A model generated the notes under the pieces. That model ran no database searches. It saw only the letters and a list, made by a program, of their open reading frames with translations, and was not told the origin of the DNA. Both the position numbers and the translations under genes were made by a program. This document shows, one piece after another, positions 23,286 to 32,452 of a DNA stretch of 64,000 nt. This DNA comes from DATGZH01 sp035297265 (GTDB taxonomy: Bacteria; Actinomycetota; Acidimicrobiia; Acidimicrobiales; RAAP-2): positions 85,630 through 149,629 of the forward strand of contig DATGZH010000019.1 of NCBI GenBank assembly GCA_035297265.1, written 5' to 3'. Every line of letters begins with the position of its first letter. Positions within the stretch are counted from its first letter, which is position 1.

Positions 23286-25172
23286 CTAGGTCGTGGCCAG
23301 GCCGACGATCGGCTGGTTGAGGTGCTGGCCACCCATCGAGCCGGCGTACCTCGCGTCCCCGAAGGCGAACACCCCGCCGTCCCGGGCGGCCAGCCAGTAG
23401 CCACCGCCGCCGGGTGTGACCGCCATGGCCACGATCGGCTGGTCGAGCGTCATCGACCCGGTCGAGCCGAAGTAGCCGGCGTCGCCGAAGGCGAAGAGGC
23501 CGCCGTCGCTCGCCACCTCCCAGTAGCCGCCGCCGTCGGAGGTGGCGGCGAGACCGACGATGGGCCGGTTCAGTGGCTTGCCGCCCATAGAGCCGAAGTA
23601 TCTCGCGTCGCCGAAGGCGAAGAGGCCCCCGTCGCTGGCCACGAGCCAGTACCCGCCCCCGTCGCGGGTGGCGGCCATGCCGACCACCGGCTGGTCGAGG
23701 GGCTGGCCGCCCATGGAGCCGAAGTAGCCGGCGTCACCGAAGGCGAAGAGCCCGCCGTCGCTCGCCACCTCCCAATAGCCGCCCCCGTCGGGGGAGACGG
23801 CCATGGCCACGATCGGCTGGTCGAGCGTCATCGACCCGGTCGAGCCGAAGTAGCCGGCGTCACCGAAGGCAAAGAGCCCCCCGTCGCTCGCCACCTCCCA
23901 GTAGCCGCCGCCGTCGGGGGTGCCGGCGAGACCGACGATGGGCCGGTTGAGTTCGCGACCGCCCATCGAGCCGCAGAAGGGCAGGTTGCCGTAGTTGAAG
24001 ACGCCGCCGTCGGCCGCCACGAAGCGGTAGCCCGACGGACCGCTCGGCGCGTGGCAGGGCACCTCGGGGCTGCCTCCCGGCAGGCTGATCGGGGCCACGA
24101 AGAGCCGCCGGGCCGCGCCGCAGCCGTAGTTCGTGCAGCCCGGCGCGCCGCCCTCCCAGGCCGCGTAGTCGAGCCACCAGTTGCCCGAGGCGTCGTCGAA
24201 GAGCGCGCCACCCCCCGGGCCGAGGGCCGAGCCGTAGCTCGTGAGGATCTGGCTCTGGCTGCCGCAGGGGCCCGCCGGCCCGCTGCAGGTGGCGATGGCC
24301 TCCGAGTAGCCACTCGTCGTGTAGACCCCGGCCGAGAACAAGAGGTAGTAGGTGCCGCCGGCGTCGACCATCGACGGGTCCTCGACGCTCGTCTCCCACG
24401 GGTAGGCCACCGTGTCGTTGTAGAGGAGGAGCGAGGGCTGGCTGCCGGAGGCGAAGGCGGTGCCGCTCGGCGCGAGGGGCTCCGACCAGAGGTAGGCGGG
24501 GGCCGGGGAGCCGCCGTCGTTCTGCTTCCAGAGGAGGTAGGCCTGGCCCGTGACCGGGTCCACGAACGGGCTGGGGTCGATCGAGCCCGTCGGCTGGCAG
24601 AGGAGCGGACCGCCCGACACGTCGCTGAACTGCGCGTCCGTCGGGGTGAGCTGCGAGGCGGTGGCCACCGCCAGGCAGTCGAACCCGCTGTCGCTCGGGT
24701 GCCCGGCCTGGGCGGCGTCGTAGAACATGATCCACTTCCCGCCGTAGAAGAAGACGCCGGGCGAGGTCTGGGTGTTCGGTGCCTCCCACCCCGACGGGCT
24801 CGGGAGCGCCGTGGAGCCGAAGCAACTCCCAGTGTCGGGGCCGTAGCCGCGGTCGGGCGACGTCGAGACGAGGGCGGCCAGGTTGTTGCCGAGAGCGTTC
24901 CCCGTGGTGAAGGCGTAGTAGGTGCCGCCCGAGTAGACGACCTGGGGGTCCGCCGCGTCCCCCGACCCCGGGAAGTTGTAGGCCGGGCTGCCGTTCGGAC
25001 ACGCCGGGTTGGGGAAGGCCGGCGACGGGGCGGGCGCCACGGTGACGACGGACGGCCGAGCCGCCGAAGCGGCGGTCGAAGCGACCACCGCGGGCGTACC
25101 GCACACGAGGACGACGGCGAGCAGCGTCGCCGCAGCCGGTCGGCGCCCCCCTCCAGGGCCACGACACCGCAT
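23286..25172 (-). CDS. Secreted GH43-like protein with six C-terminal 42-residue repeats
   Basis: 628 aa. A signal peptide (AAATLLAVVLVCGTPAVVA) is followed by a five-bladed-propeller-like domain. It has Asp-containing strands DPQVVYSGGTYYAFTTG, SIDPSPFVDPVTGQAYL and SVEDPSMVDAGGTYYLL, consistent with GH43/GH117-type glycosidases. The last 250 residues are six tandem repeats of the type GGGYWEVASDGGLFAFGDA, then GYFGSMGG..LDQPIVGMA. The repeats are probably a second propeller or a surface-binding module. It is presumably extracellular and acts on plant or cell-wall polysaccharide; enzymatic activity is inferred only. Confidence 0.8.
   Translation of the reverse strand: MRCRGPGGGRRPAAATLLAVVLVCGTPAVVASTAASAARPSVVTVAPAPSPAFPNPACPNGSPAYNFPGSGDAADPQVVYSGGTYYAFTTGNALGNNLAALVSTSPDRGYGPDTGSCFGSTALPSPSGWEAPNTQTSPGVFFYGGKWIMFYDAAQAGHPSDSGFDCLAVATASQLTPTDAQFSDVSGGPLLCQPTGSIDPSPFVDPVTGQAYLLWKQNDGGSPAPAYLWSEPLAPSGTAFASGSQPSLLLYNDTVAYPWETSVEDPSMVDAGGTYYLLFSAGVYTTSGYSEAIATCSGPAGPCGSQSQILTSYGSALGPGGGALFDDASGNWWLDYAAWEGGAPGCTNYGCGAARRLFVAPISLPGGSPEVPCHAPSGPSGYRFVAADGGVFNYGNLPFCGSMGGRELNRPIVGLAGTPDGGGYWEVASDGGLFAFGDAGYFGSTGSMTLDQPIVAMAVSPDGGGYWEVASDGGLFAFGDAGYFGSMGGQPLDQPVVGMAATRDGGGYWLVASDGGLFAFGDARYFGSMGGKPLNRPIVGLAATSDGGGYWEVASDGGLFAFGDAGYFGSTGSMTLDQPIVAMAVTPGGGGYWLAARDGGVFAFGDARYAGSMGGQHLNQPIVGLATT
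23292..24036 (-). repeat. Tandem ~126-bp coding repeats (six units)
   Basis: The 3' part of the GH43-like gene consists of six units of about 126 bp encoding GGYW.VASDGGLFAFGDA..GS. Units 2 and 5 are nearly identical (both encode TGSMTLDQPIVAMAV), which points to recent duplication or gene conversion. Such arrays are prone to copy-number change and assembly collapse. Confidence 0.85.
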
Positions 25173-25346
25173 CGCTCGAGGCTAACGGGCCGCCGGCGGC
25201 CGTCGACGGCGCCCCGCACCATCGTCGCCCACGTCGGCGTCCGGGCTCCCTCCGTCGGCGGAGCGGGGCCGTCGGATGCCCTACTGTGGCGGCGTCCGCG
25301 GGGGTTCACGAGGTCCTCAGGCGACGACGAAAGGACCTGGGTTCCC

Positions 25347-26519
25347 ATGGGCTACCGCGACCGAACGAGGGCGGTGACCGTCGCCCTGGCCGCCCTGAGT
25401 GGACCGCTGGTGGTGGGGCTCGTGGGCGTCACCCCGGCGTGGGGCGTGACCGGCGCCGAAAGCGCCCAGTCCGTCGTGGCCGCGGCGACCTCGGCCATGT
25501 CGTCGGTGAGCTCCTTCGACGTGGTCATCGAGGAGGTGCCCCACCACCAGCTCCGATTCGACCTCGCGGTGAGCCGGTCCGGCGACGTGGTGGAGACCAC
25601 CACCGTTCGTGGCGTCGTTGTCCACGCAAGAAAGGTCGGGGGCACCCTCTACGTGAACACGACGACGGCCGGGCTGCAGGCCCTCGGGGTCACGGGGGCG
25701 GACAGCAAGACCTACGCCGGACGGTGGCTGTCGGGGAGCCCCGCGGGTTCGCTGGCCCAGTCGGTGGGCCCGTTCTTCAAGGCCCCGGACATTCTCAGCG
25801 CCCTCGGGGTGGGCAACCCCGGGGAGACCTACCGAGACACCGGCACGTCGACGGTGAACGGCCACCCCGTCGTCGTCATCGCCACGAGTGGCGGGTCCGT
25901 GGGATCCGGCACCGTCGACGTGGCGAGCACGGGCCACCCCTACGTGCTCGAAGCGTCCTTCCACTACGCCGGCCAGGGCACGCTCACCGGCACCTTCTCG
26001 GGGTTCGGCCGACCGGTCACGGCCCAGGCGCCGGCGGGGTCGGTCCCGTTCAGCAACTTGAAGGTGGCGGGCAAGGGCACGGGCGCGGCCGACCGCGCCA
26101 CCCAGAGCGACGTCACCAACGCCGTCATCAGCGGCAAGACCATCTTCACCGAAGACGGGACGTACCCGCCGGCGTCGAAGTTGGTCGGCAAGCTCGAGAG
26201 CATAGAACCCGAACTGCAGTTCACGACGCAGCCGGCCACGTCGGGCTCGTCGCACGTCATCTCGGTCGACGTGGACTCGAGCGGGCAGATCCTGCTCCTC
26301 GCCGGCCAGTCGACCGACGGGCGGTGCTGGTACACCGAGGACAACGAGGAGTCGAGAGCCTCGGCGGGCGGCTTCCCAGCTGCGAAGGTGTCGTCCCACC
26401 AAGGCATCAGTTACGCGGGCTCCCCGAGCGGCACCAGCGAGCCGAGCTGTCCGACCGCCGTCGCCGAATTACCGGGGTATCTCACGGCGTCGAGCTGGAA
26501 GGCCACGTTCCCGAGCTGA
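25347..26519 (+). CDS. Secreted protein: LppX/LprG-like domain fused to pilin-like C-terminus
   Basis: 390 aa. A signal peptide (TRAVTVALAALSGPLVVGLV) has no lipobox cysteine. Residues about 35-235 resemble the LppX_LprAFG lipid-carrier fold: VVAAATSAMSSVSSFDVVIE, GGTLYVNTTTAGLQALG, VGPFFKAPDILSALG. Residues about 250-390 instead look like an actinobacterial type IV pilin-like globular domain: SDVTNAVISGKTIFTEDGTY, then ESIEPELQFTT and CWYTEDN, with two Cys. The fusion is unusual. ATG at 25347 begins the signal sequence. It is divergent from the GH43-like gene. Confidence 0.7.
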   Translation: MGYRDRTRAVTVALAALSGPLVVGLVGVTPAWGVTGAESAQSVVAAATSAMSSVSSFDVVIEEVPHHQLRFDLAVSRSGDVVETTTVRGVVVHARKVGGTLYVNTTTAGLQALGVTGADSKTYAGRWLSGSPAGSLAQSVGPFFKAPDILSALGVGNPGETYRDTGTSTVNGHPVVVIATSGGSVGSGTVDVASTGHPYVLEASFHYAGQGTLTGTFSGFGRPVTAQAPAGSVPFSNLKVAGKGTGAADRATQSDVTNAVISGKTIFTEDGTYPPASKLVGKLESIEPELQFTTQPATSGSSHVISVDVDSSGQILLLAGQSTDGRCWYTEDNEESRASAGGFPAAKVSSHQGISYAGSPSGTSEPSCPTAVAELPGYLTASSWKATFPS

Positions 26520-26599
26520 CGAAGGCGGGCCGCGTCATCTCGGCCCGGGATCCGGAGCGGACTGCCGGCTGCTTCGTCGTCGCGTTCTAGCCTGAGGAC

Positions 26600-26887
26600 G
26601 TGATCGAAATCATGAAGTTCCGCCTCGCCCCCGGCACCGATCGGTCGGCGTTCCTGGCCGCCGATCGACGGGTCCAGACCGAGTTCGCCTACCACCAGCC
26701 CGGTCTCCTCCGCCGGACGACGGCGGAGGGGTCCGACGGGTCGTGGATCGTCATCGACCTCTGGCACACCGAGGGCGAAGCGGACGCCTGCGACGCGCGC
26801 TGGGGCCTGGACCCGGTCACGGCCGAGTTCACGGCGCTGCTCGACGCCGGCTCGGTGCGCAGTGAGCGTTACGCCACCTTGGACTGA
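26600..26887 (+). CDS. Small dimeric alpha/beta-barrel-like protein
   Basis: 95 aa. The pattern MIEIMKFRLAPGTDRSAFLA, then QPGLLRRTTAEGSDGSWIVI and DLWHTEGEADA is that of ABM/NIPSNAP-like dimeric ferredoxin-fold proteins, which include small monooxygenases and many uncharacterised members. GTG at 26600 is used. It converges on a VOC-family gene. The activity cannot be assigned. Confidence 0.65.
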   Translation: MIEIMKFRLAPGTDRSAFLAADRRVQTEFAYHQPGLLRRTTAEGSDGSWIVIDLWHTEGEADACDARWGLDPVTAEFTALLDAGSVRSERYATLD

Positions 26888-26904
26888 AGCAGCGGCCGAG
26901 CCTC

Positions 26905-27258
26905 CTACTGCTGGACGAGCCAGAGCTCGAGACCCTCGGGGTCTTCGACCATGGCCACCGTGGGGCCGGCGGGGACGTCGAAGGGCTCGGAGAGGATGCG
27001 GCCGCCGAGCTGCACCGCCCGGTCGAGCGACTCCCGCAGGTGACGCACCTGCACGAAGAGGGCGACGCCGCTCCGGTCTCCCTCTCGGATGTGGCCCGAT
27101 GGGCCGGGCTCCGGACCGCCCAGCCCCGCCGGCACGGCCATGAGGGGGCCCTCGCCGACGTCCCAGTGGCACAGGGCCCGGTAGAAGGCCGCCTGGGCCT
27201 CGGGGTCCCGGGCCACGATCTCCCAGTGCACCACCGGACGCGCCCAGTCCTCAGCCAT
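26905..27258 (-). CDS. VOC-superfamily (glyoxalase/bleomycin-resistance-like) protein
   Basis: 117 aa. One VOC unit begins RPVVHWEIVARDPEAQAAFY and ends TVAMVEDPEGLELWLVQ, with the usual His and Glu metal-ligand positions. ATG at 27258 has GGAGGCACG directly upstream. VOC proteins bind metals and act on small electrophiles or bind antibiotics. This is the first of three such genes within 3 kb. Confidence 0.85.
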   Translation of the reverse strand: MAEDWARPVVHWEIVARDPEAQAAFYRALCHWDVGEGPLMAVPAGLGGPEPGPSGHIREGDRSGVALFVQVRHLRESLDRAVQLGGRILSEPFDVPAGPTVAMVEDPEGLELWLVQQ

Positions 27259-27332
27259 CGTGCCTCCTCGGATCGACGGCCCGAGCGTGCCACAGTCCCG
27301 ACCCGCCGGGATCGGGCGACGTCGGGTCGCCC

Positions 27333-27824
27333 CTACCGCCGGGGCGGTCCCCCCGAGGGCCGGCGGAGGGAGACCACGGCGAGGAACGCCGCGATGGCGA
27401 AGAACAGCCAGGCCGCCGCGTTCAGGATGTCGGCGCCGACGTTGTACCCGGCGGCCCGGTTGGTCTCCGAGAACGCGAACGACACGTTGCTGGCCGACAT
27501 GAACACGAGGCCGACGGCGAAGAAGATCAGTGGCGTGGTCAGCCTCCGCAGCCACGACGGTGTGTCGTCCGCCACCGCCGGACTCCACGCGTAGTAGGGG
27601 GAGGGCGCCATCGACGGCGGGGTGGGGTAGGCCACCGGTCCACGCAGGCCGGGCGGTGCGGTGGGGGGTGGCCCGCTCGGCGGTGGCGGCATGGCGGGGG
27701 GCGGCATGGCGGGGGGCGGCCCCGGCGTGGTCGGTGCCGCCGGAGCGTCCATCGCCCAACCGCACTGACGACAGCGCCGCTCGCTCTCGAGCACCGGCCC
27801 GGAACACTGGGGACAGGTGATCAT
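27333..27824 (-). CDS. Zinc-ribbon, proline-rich membrane protein
   Basis: 163 aa. An N-terminal zinc ribbon (C4, C7, C18, C21 in ITCPQCSGPV and RRCRQCGW) precedes a Pro/Ala-rich linker of about 65 residues. Two membrane helices follow (LTTPLIFFAVGLVFMSASNV and ILNAAAWLFFAIAAFLAVVS). The pattern is common among small actinobacterial membrane proteins of unknown function. It is divergent from the MBL hydrolase gene. Confidence 0.75.
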   Translation of the reverse strand: MITCPQCSGPVLESERRCRQCGWAMDAPAAPTTPGPPPAMPPPAMPPPPSGPPPTAPPGLRGPVAYPTPPSMAPSPYYAWSPAVADDTPSWLRRLTTPLIFFAVGLVFMSASNVSFAFSETNRAAGYNVGADILNAAAWLFFAIAAFLAVVSLRRPSGGPPRR

Positions 27825-27932
27825 GATCTGGTCCGCTCGGTCCGTGGTTGGCGCACGCCCAGAGGTTAGGCCGGGGCGCTCACACCACGACGACCCTCCG
27901 ACGCTCGTCGCCGGGCACCTAGATTCTCGGCG

Positions 27933-28790
27933 GTGCCCACGACCTCGTCGGACCCGACCCCGCCGCCGACGTCGTTGTCGGCCGTCCTCCTCGGGACCGG
28001 CAATCCGCTGCCCGATGCCCGACGGGCCGGGGCCGCCACCTTGGTCCGGGCGGGGTCGAGGACCTTTCTCGTCGACGCCGGCCGTGGTGTCTGCCTACGG
28101 CTGGTCGCCGCCGGGTTCCTGCCCATCATGCTGGAGACGGTGTTCCTCACCCACCTCCACAGTGACCACATCTGTGACCTGAACGACGTGATCACGACGC
28201 ACTGGGTGATGAGCGCCCAGCCGTCGGACCTGAGGGTCACCGGGCCACGCGGGACGAAGGAGGTGGTCGACGGGGCCCTCGCCATGCTCAGTCCGGACAT
28301 CGGCTACCGCCTCGCCCACCACGCCGACCTGACCTGGCGACCCCGGGTCGAGGTCGACGAGATCGGACCCGGTGTGCTCCTCGAGGACGACGAGCTGCGG
28401 ATCGTGGCCGCGGCCACGGACCACCGCCCGGTCGAGCCGACGCTCGCCTACCGCTTCGAACACGGGGGACGGTCGATCGTCGTCGCCGGCGACACGGTGC
28501 CTTGTGCCGGGCTCGACGAGCTCTGCGCCGGAGCCGACGTCTACATCCAGACCGTCCTCCGGGACGACCTGGTCCGCCTCGTGCCGATGCCCCGGTTCGT
28601 CGACACCATCGACTACCACTCGACGGTCGAGCAGGCCGCGCAGACGGCCGCCCGCGCCGACGTGGGCACGCTCGTGCTCACCCACCAGGTGCCGACGCCG
28701 CTGCCCACGGCGGCCGACGAGTGGGTCGAGATCGCCCAGCGCCACTTCGGCGGCACGGTGGTCTTCGGCGAGGACCTCACCGAGGTGTGA
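27933..28790 (+). CDS. MBL-fold metallo-hydrolase (RNase Z/arylsulfatase-like)
   Basis: 285 aa. The beta-lactamase-fold motif THLHSDH supplies H74, H76, D78 and H79. FLVDAGRGVCLRL precedes it, and VVAGDTVPC and LVLTHQVP provide later metal ligands. The overall layout resembles RNase Z-like or AtsA-type hydrolases that act on small esters or RNA. GTG at 27933 begins a short Pro/Ser leader. Substrate unknown; the nearby VOC and amidohydrolase genes favour a small-molecule role. Confidence 0.88.
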   Translation: MPTTSSDPTPPPTSLSAVLLGTGNPLPDARRAGAATLVRAGSRTFLVDAGRGVCLRLVAAGFLPIMLETVFLTHLHSDHICDLNDVITTHWVMSAQPSDLRVTGPRGTKEVVDGALAMLSPDIGYRLAHHADLTWRPRVEVDEIGPGVLLEDDELRIVAAATDHRPVEPTLAYRFEHGGRSIVVAGDTVPCAGLDELCAGADVYIQTVLRDDLVRLVPMPRFVDTIDYHSTVEQAAQTAARADVGTLVLTHQVPTPLPTAADEWVEIAQRHFGGTVVFGEDLTEV

Positions 28791-28832
28791 CCGCTCACCG
28801 ACGGGTAGCGGGAGCCACGCCCACCGCCCACA

Positions 28833-29264
28833 ATGGTCGCCGTGGAGCAGCGTCTCAGCCTCGTCACCCTCGGCGTCGGCGATCTCGACCGGGCCCGGGC
28901 CTTCTACGAGGCGCTCGGCTGGCAGACCCGGGCCGACCCCGGGGACGACGTGGTGTTCTTCCAGGCCGTCGGCATGATCGTGGCCCTCTGGGACCGGGCC
29001 CGCCTGGCCGAGGACTCGGGTGTCGTTGACGGCGGCGGCTCGGGCGGCGTGACGCTCGCCTACAACTGTCGGAGCGAAGCGGAGGTGGATGCGGTCGTCG
29101 ACGAGGCCCGCTCCGCCGGCGCCGACATCGCCCGGCAGCCGGCGAAGACCTTCTGGGGCGGCTACTCCGGCGTCTTCGTCGACCCCGACGGCCACCCGTG
29201 GGAGGTCGCCCACAACCCGGGCTGGCCCATCGCCGACGACGGATCGGTGTCGCTCGGCTCGTAG
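28833..29264 (+). CDS. VOC-superfamily (glyoxalase-like) protein
   Basis: 143 aa. The sequence RLSLVTLGVGDLDRARAFYE, then LGWQTRADPGDDVVFFQA and FVDPDGHPWEVAHNPGWP is the common actinobacterial VOC type, with the C-terminal Glu ligand in the EVAHNP segment. ATG at 28833 or GTG at 28839 could start it. It follows the MBL hydrolase by 42 bases in the same direction. Confidence 0.88.
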   Translation: MVAVEQRLSLVTLGVGDLDRARAFYEALGWQTRADPGDDVVFFQAVGMIVALWDRARLAEDSGVVDGGGSGGVTLAYNCRSEAEVDAVVDEARSAGADIARQPAKTFWGGYSGVFVDPDGHPWEVAHNPGWPIADDGSVSLGS

Positions 29265-29276
29265 GGCTCGTCGCTC

Positions 29277-29708
29277 CTACGCGTTCTGGTCGCGGGGTGA
29301 TCCGCCCGCGCCGCCCGGTCCGGCGGGCTCCAGTCGTTCGAGCAGCTCGATCAGGTAGCCGTCGGGGTCCTCGATGTAGGCCATGATGACCGGCCAGCGA
29401 TCCAACCGGCGCGGCGGGTCGACGGACTTGTACCCGGCGGCCATGGCCGCGTCGTAGATCTTCTGACAGTCGTCCGAGTAGACGTAGAGCTTCCACACGG
29501 AGGTGCCCATGTCGATCGGGCCCTCGATGGCCGTGTTCTGGGCCAGCTGGATCCACCCGCCCTTCTCGGGGTTCTCGAGGATCGCCTCGGTGATCTCCTC
29601 GGTGATCACCGTGCGGGCCGTGCACGTGAGACCGAGCGTCTCGTAGAACTTGATCGTCTGATCGAGGTCCTTCACGTAGATGCAGAACTGCCGGACCCAG
29701 GAGGTCAC
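29277..29708 (-). CDS. VOC-superfamily protein, lactoylglutathione-lyase-like
   Basis: 143 aa. The sequence RQFCIYVKDLDQTIKFYETL, then WIQLAQNTAIEGPID and IEDPDGYLIELLERL has the VOC metal Glu (IELLE) and N-terminal substrate strand. The GTG start overlaps the stop of the upstream amidohydrolase (GTGA). It is the last gene of a three-gene minus-strand operon with two amidohydrolases and probably handles a product or cofactor-linked intermediate of the same pathway. Confidence 0.87.
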   Translation of the reverse strand: MTSWVRQFCIYVKDLDQTIKFYETLGLTCTARTVITEEITEAILENPEKGGWIQLAQNTAIEGPIDMGTSVWKLYVYSDDCQKIYDAAMAAGYKSVDPPRRLDRWPVIMAYIEDPDGYLIELLERLEPAGPGGAGGSPRDQNA

Positions 29709-30979
29709 CGGTCCACCTCACCGTCGGCGTGCAGCCAGAATCGCCCGCGTGCGGCGGCGTCCGCCCACTTGACCACGTTGGCTCCGTCGTCCACCTGGCC
29801 GAGGTCGGTCGGTGTCGGGCCGATCTCGTCGGCGAGCGGGCCCAGCTGCTCGACGTCGAAGTCGTAGACCCGGGCGGCGTTGAGCCCGAGCATCTTGCGG
29901 GTCTCGGCGACGGGGACGTCGCCGAAGTTCCTGCTGAGCCAGTCGCGGGTGTGGGGCCAGGTTCCCTCGGGGTGCGGGAAGTCGTTGCCCCAGAGGAAGA
30001 CGTCGAGGCCGATGTGATAGCGGCGCTCCACCTCGATCCGCTCCGGCGTGCTCGCCCCGATGAAGCAGTTGCGGTCGAAGTACTCGGTCGGCCGCATGGT
30101 GAGCTCGCCGATGATCTTGGATCGGCTGATCTTCTTGGACGTGTGGGCGTGCTCGTAGCGGGTGTCCATCAGCCACAGAAGGTCGGGCACCCAGTAGGCG
30201 CTGCTCTCGGTGACGCCGAACCGCAGGTTCGGGTGACGCTCGAACACGCCGCTCCACATGAGGAACCAGAGGGGCCGGGCCGGCCACCAGCGGCACTCCA
30301 TGAGGTAGAGGGCGACGTGCTCGCCGTAGTCCTCGGACATGGCCGCACCGGAGTGGGTGTGCACCGGCAGGTTGAGGTCGGCGCAGGCGGCCCAGAACCG
30401 GTCGTAGCGCGGGTCGTGGTAGGCCGGGTAGGGCTGCCACATGGTGGGGATCAGGACGCCGCGGAGGCCGTTCGCCGCGGCCCACTCCGCCTCGGCGATC
30501 GCCGCGTCGGGGTCGTCGAGCACCGGCGTGATGGCCACGCCGGCCCGACGGACCGGGCTGTCTGCGCACAGCTCGGCCAGCCAACGGTTGTGGGCCCGGG
30601 CCCCGGCCATGGCCAGCCCGGGGTCCAGCTGACCCGTCGAGCTCAGCCCGGCACCGAAGGGCGAGCCCGTGAACCCGGTGACCGCGTCACCGTCGGGGAA
30701 GATCACCTCGCCCACGACCCCGTCGGCGTCGAGCTCCTTGTCCCGCCGCGCCCCGTTCCAGGCGCCCGAGATTCCCTCCTTGTTCTCCTCCATCCAGTGC
30801 TCGGCGAACTCGGGATCCGACAAGGTCCGGGTTATCGACTGGCGCTCCCGGATCATGTCGTCGAAGGCCTCGCGGAACCCGGGGTCGACGTAGGGGCGGT
30901 ATTCCTCGGTCGGGAGCCCGGCGTGGCAGTCGGCCGAGATGATCAGGTACCGCTCCTCTGACTGGTCGGACATGCTCAC
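29705..30979 (-). CDS. Amidohydrolase family 2 (TIM-barrel metal hydrolase), copy 1
   Basis: 424 aa. N-terminal ISADCHAG carries the family metal motif DCH. Also present are VFERHPNLRFGVTESSAYWV and FLWGNDFPHPEGTWPHT (His/Asp ligands), as in ACMSD/decarboxylase-type amidohydrolases. GTG at 30979 or ATG at 30973 are both possible. It is a diverged tandem duplicate of the next upstream gene. Relatives decarboxylate or hydrolyse aromatic and other ring acids; the substrate is not predictable here. Confidence 0.9.
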   Translation of the reverse strand: MSMSDQSEERYLIISADCHAGLPTEEYRPYVDPGFREAFDDMIRERQSITRTLSDPEFAEHWMEENKEGISGAWNGARRDKELDADGVVGEVIFPDGDAVTGFTGSPFGAGLSSTGQLDPGLAMAGARAHNRWLAELCADSPVRRAGVAITPVLDDPDAAIAEAEWAAANGLRGVLIPTMWQPYPAYHDPRYDRFWAACADLNLPVHTHSGAAMSEDYGEHVALYLMECRWWPARPLWFLMWSGVFERHPNLRFGVTESSAYWVPDLLWLMDTRYEHAHTSKKISRSKIIGELTMRPTEYFDRNCFIGASTPERIEVERRYHIGLDVFLWGNDFPHPEGTWPHTRDWLSRNFGDVPVAETRKMLGLNAARVYDFDVEQLGPLADEIGPTPTDLGQVDDGANVVKWADAAARGRFWLHADGEVDR

Positions 30980-31019
30980 ACCTCCGGAACGTCCAGCCGG
31001 GTGCGGCCGGAGACATCGC

Positions 31020-32288
31020 TCACCATGGTCGGTTGAAGTTCTCCTGGGTGAACCCGAGGCTGATCGAGTCCGCCGGTGGTTGATCCAGCGGGACCGTGAT
31101 CTCCTCGACGGTCGGCCCGACCCGGGCGGCGATCGGCGCGAGGACGTCCAGGTCGAAGCCGTAGACCTCGGCCGCCGTTCCCCCGAGCATCTGGCGCATC
31201 TCGTCCGCCGCGACGTCGGCGAACGTCCACCGCAGGGACTCCCGGGAGTAGGGGTAGGTCATCTCGGAGTGGGGGTAGTCCACCCCCCACATGATCCGGT
31301 CGACCCCGATCTGATAGCGGAGCGGTGCCTCGACGCGCCGCATGAAGCTGGCGCCCATGTAGCAGTTCCGGTGCCAGTACTCCCGGGGGGTGAGCGACAG
31401 GTTGGCGACGGCCGGACCGCCGAAGCGGGCCTCCACTGTCTCGCTCGCCGACCCGAAGCGCTCGTAGTAGAAGTCGAGGAAGTCGAGGAGGCCCGGGAGC
31501 CAGCTCGCACCGCCCTGCTCGGTCATGACGAACTTGAGGTCGGGGTGGCGCTCGAAGACACCGGAGAAGATGAGCTGCCAGAGGGCCCGGTGGGAGTACC
31601 AGCCCTGCTCGATCAGGAAGACGGCGCCGGAGACCCCGCCCACGCTGAGGCCCATGGGCGAGGCGTTGCCCCCGTGGTGGTTGACCGGCACGCCCAGCTC
31701 CTCGCACACCGTCCAGATCGGCTCGTAGGCCTCGGAGAACAGCGGGGGGAGGTCCGAGTCGGGCGGGACGCCCGGCACCATGATCCCGCCGCGGAGGCCG
31801 GCCTCTTTGATCCAGCGGATCTCCACGACCGCCGCGTCCACGTCGTTCATGAGGATCTGGGCGATGCCGGCCCGCCGCTCGGGCTCCTCGCCGCAGAACT
31901 CGGCCAGCCAGCGGTTGTGGGCCCGTAAACCGGCCCAGCGGTGCTCGAAGTCGGCCGGGGTCGGCGGAGGGGCAAAGAGGCTCGAGGACGGGAAGAACGG
32001 GGGAATCGTGTTTGGGTACAGCACCTCGGCCACGGTCCCGTCGGCCTCGAGCTCGGCGATGCGTCGGTCGGAGTTGTAGTTACGGTCGGCGTCGGGGCCG
32101 TTCAGGTCGCCGAACGGGTTGACGTACGAAGCGGCCCACGAGTCGAAGTCGTCGTGGTAGCGGCGCTCGAGGTAGTCCCGGTAGGCATACATCTCGGCGC
32201 CGGCGTGGCAGTCGGCCGAGATGATCAGGTAGCGATCGAGCTGCTGGGCGGCCGTCGGACTGTCCAGGACCTGCGTTGTGTCTGGCAT
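31020..32288 (-). CDS. Amidohydrolase family 2 (TIM-barrel metal hydrolase), copy 2
   Basis: 422 aa. It shares the layout of its downstream neighbour: LIISADCHAG, then VFERHPDLKFVMTEQGGASW and IMWGVDYPHSEMTYPYS. The best conserved parts are the metal-binding strands, while the substrate loops differ, suggesting two related reactions or a heteromeric enzyme. ATG at 32288 is clear. The gene is divergent from a short-chain dehydrogenase, and together they look like one catabolic module. Confidence 0.9.
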   Translation of the reverse strand: MPDTTQVLDSPTAAQQLDRYLIISADCHAGAEMYAYRDYLERRYHDDFDSWAASYVNPFGDLNGPDADRNYNSDRRIAELEADGTVAEVLYPNTIPPFFPSSSLFAPPPTPADFEHRWAGLRAHNRWLAEFCGEEPERRAGIAQILMNDVDAAVVEIRWIKEAGLRGGIMVPGVPPDSDLPPLFSEAYEPIWTVCEELGVPVNHHGGNASPMGLSVGGVSGAVFLIEQGWYSHRALWQLIFSGVFERHPDLKFVMTEQGGASWLPGLLDFLDFYYERFGSASETVEARFGGPAVANLSLTPREYWHRNCYMGASFMRRVEAPLRYQIGVDRIMWGVDYPHSEMTYPYSRESLRWTFADVAADEMRQMLGGTAAEVYGFDLDVLAPIAARVGPTVEEITVPLDQPPADSISLGFTQENFNRPW

Positions 32289-32452
32289 CGGACTCTCCCC
32301 CGGTCCAGTGCCCCCGGAACCTGCGGACCAGCGTCACCGTATGTCGGGCACCGCTCCATTGTCTACCCATCCGTAGGATGGCTGCCCGTGCCAACGAACC
32401 AGCGTCGTCGCGGCGTTCGCCACACGATCAGGAGCGTCGAGGAGGTCCGGCC

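Noticed and set aside
23322..25346. Long plus-strand frame upstream of the LppX-like protein
   Set aside because: It is antisense to the GH43-like gene; repeat-derived peptides are shadows. The true start is the ATG at 25347 with a signal peptide.
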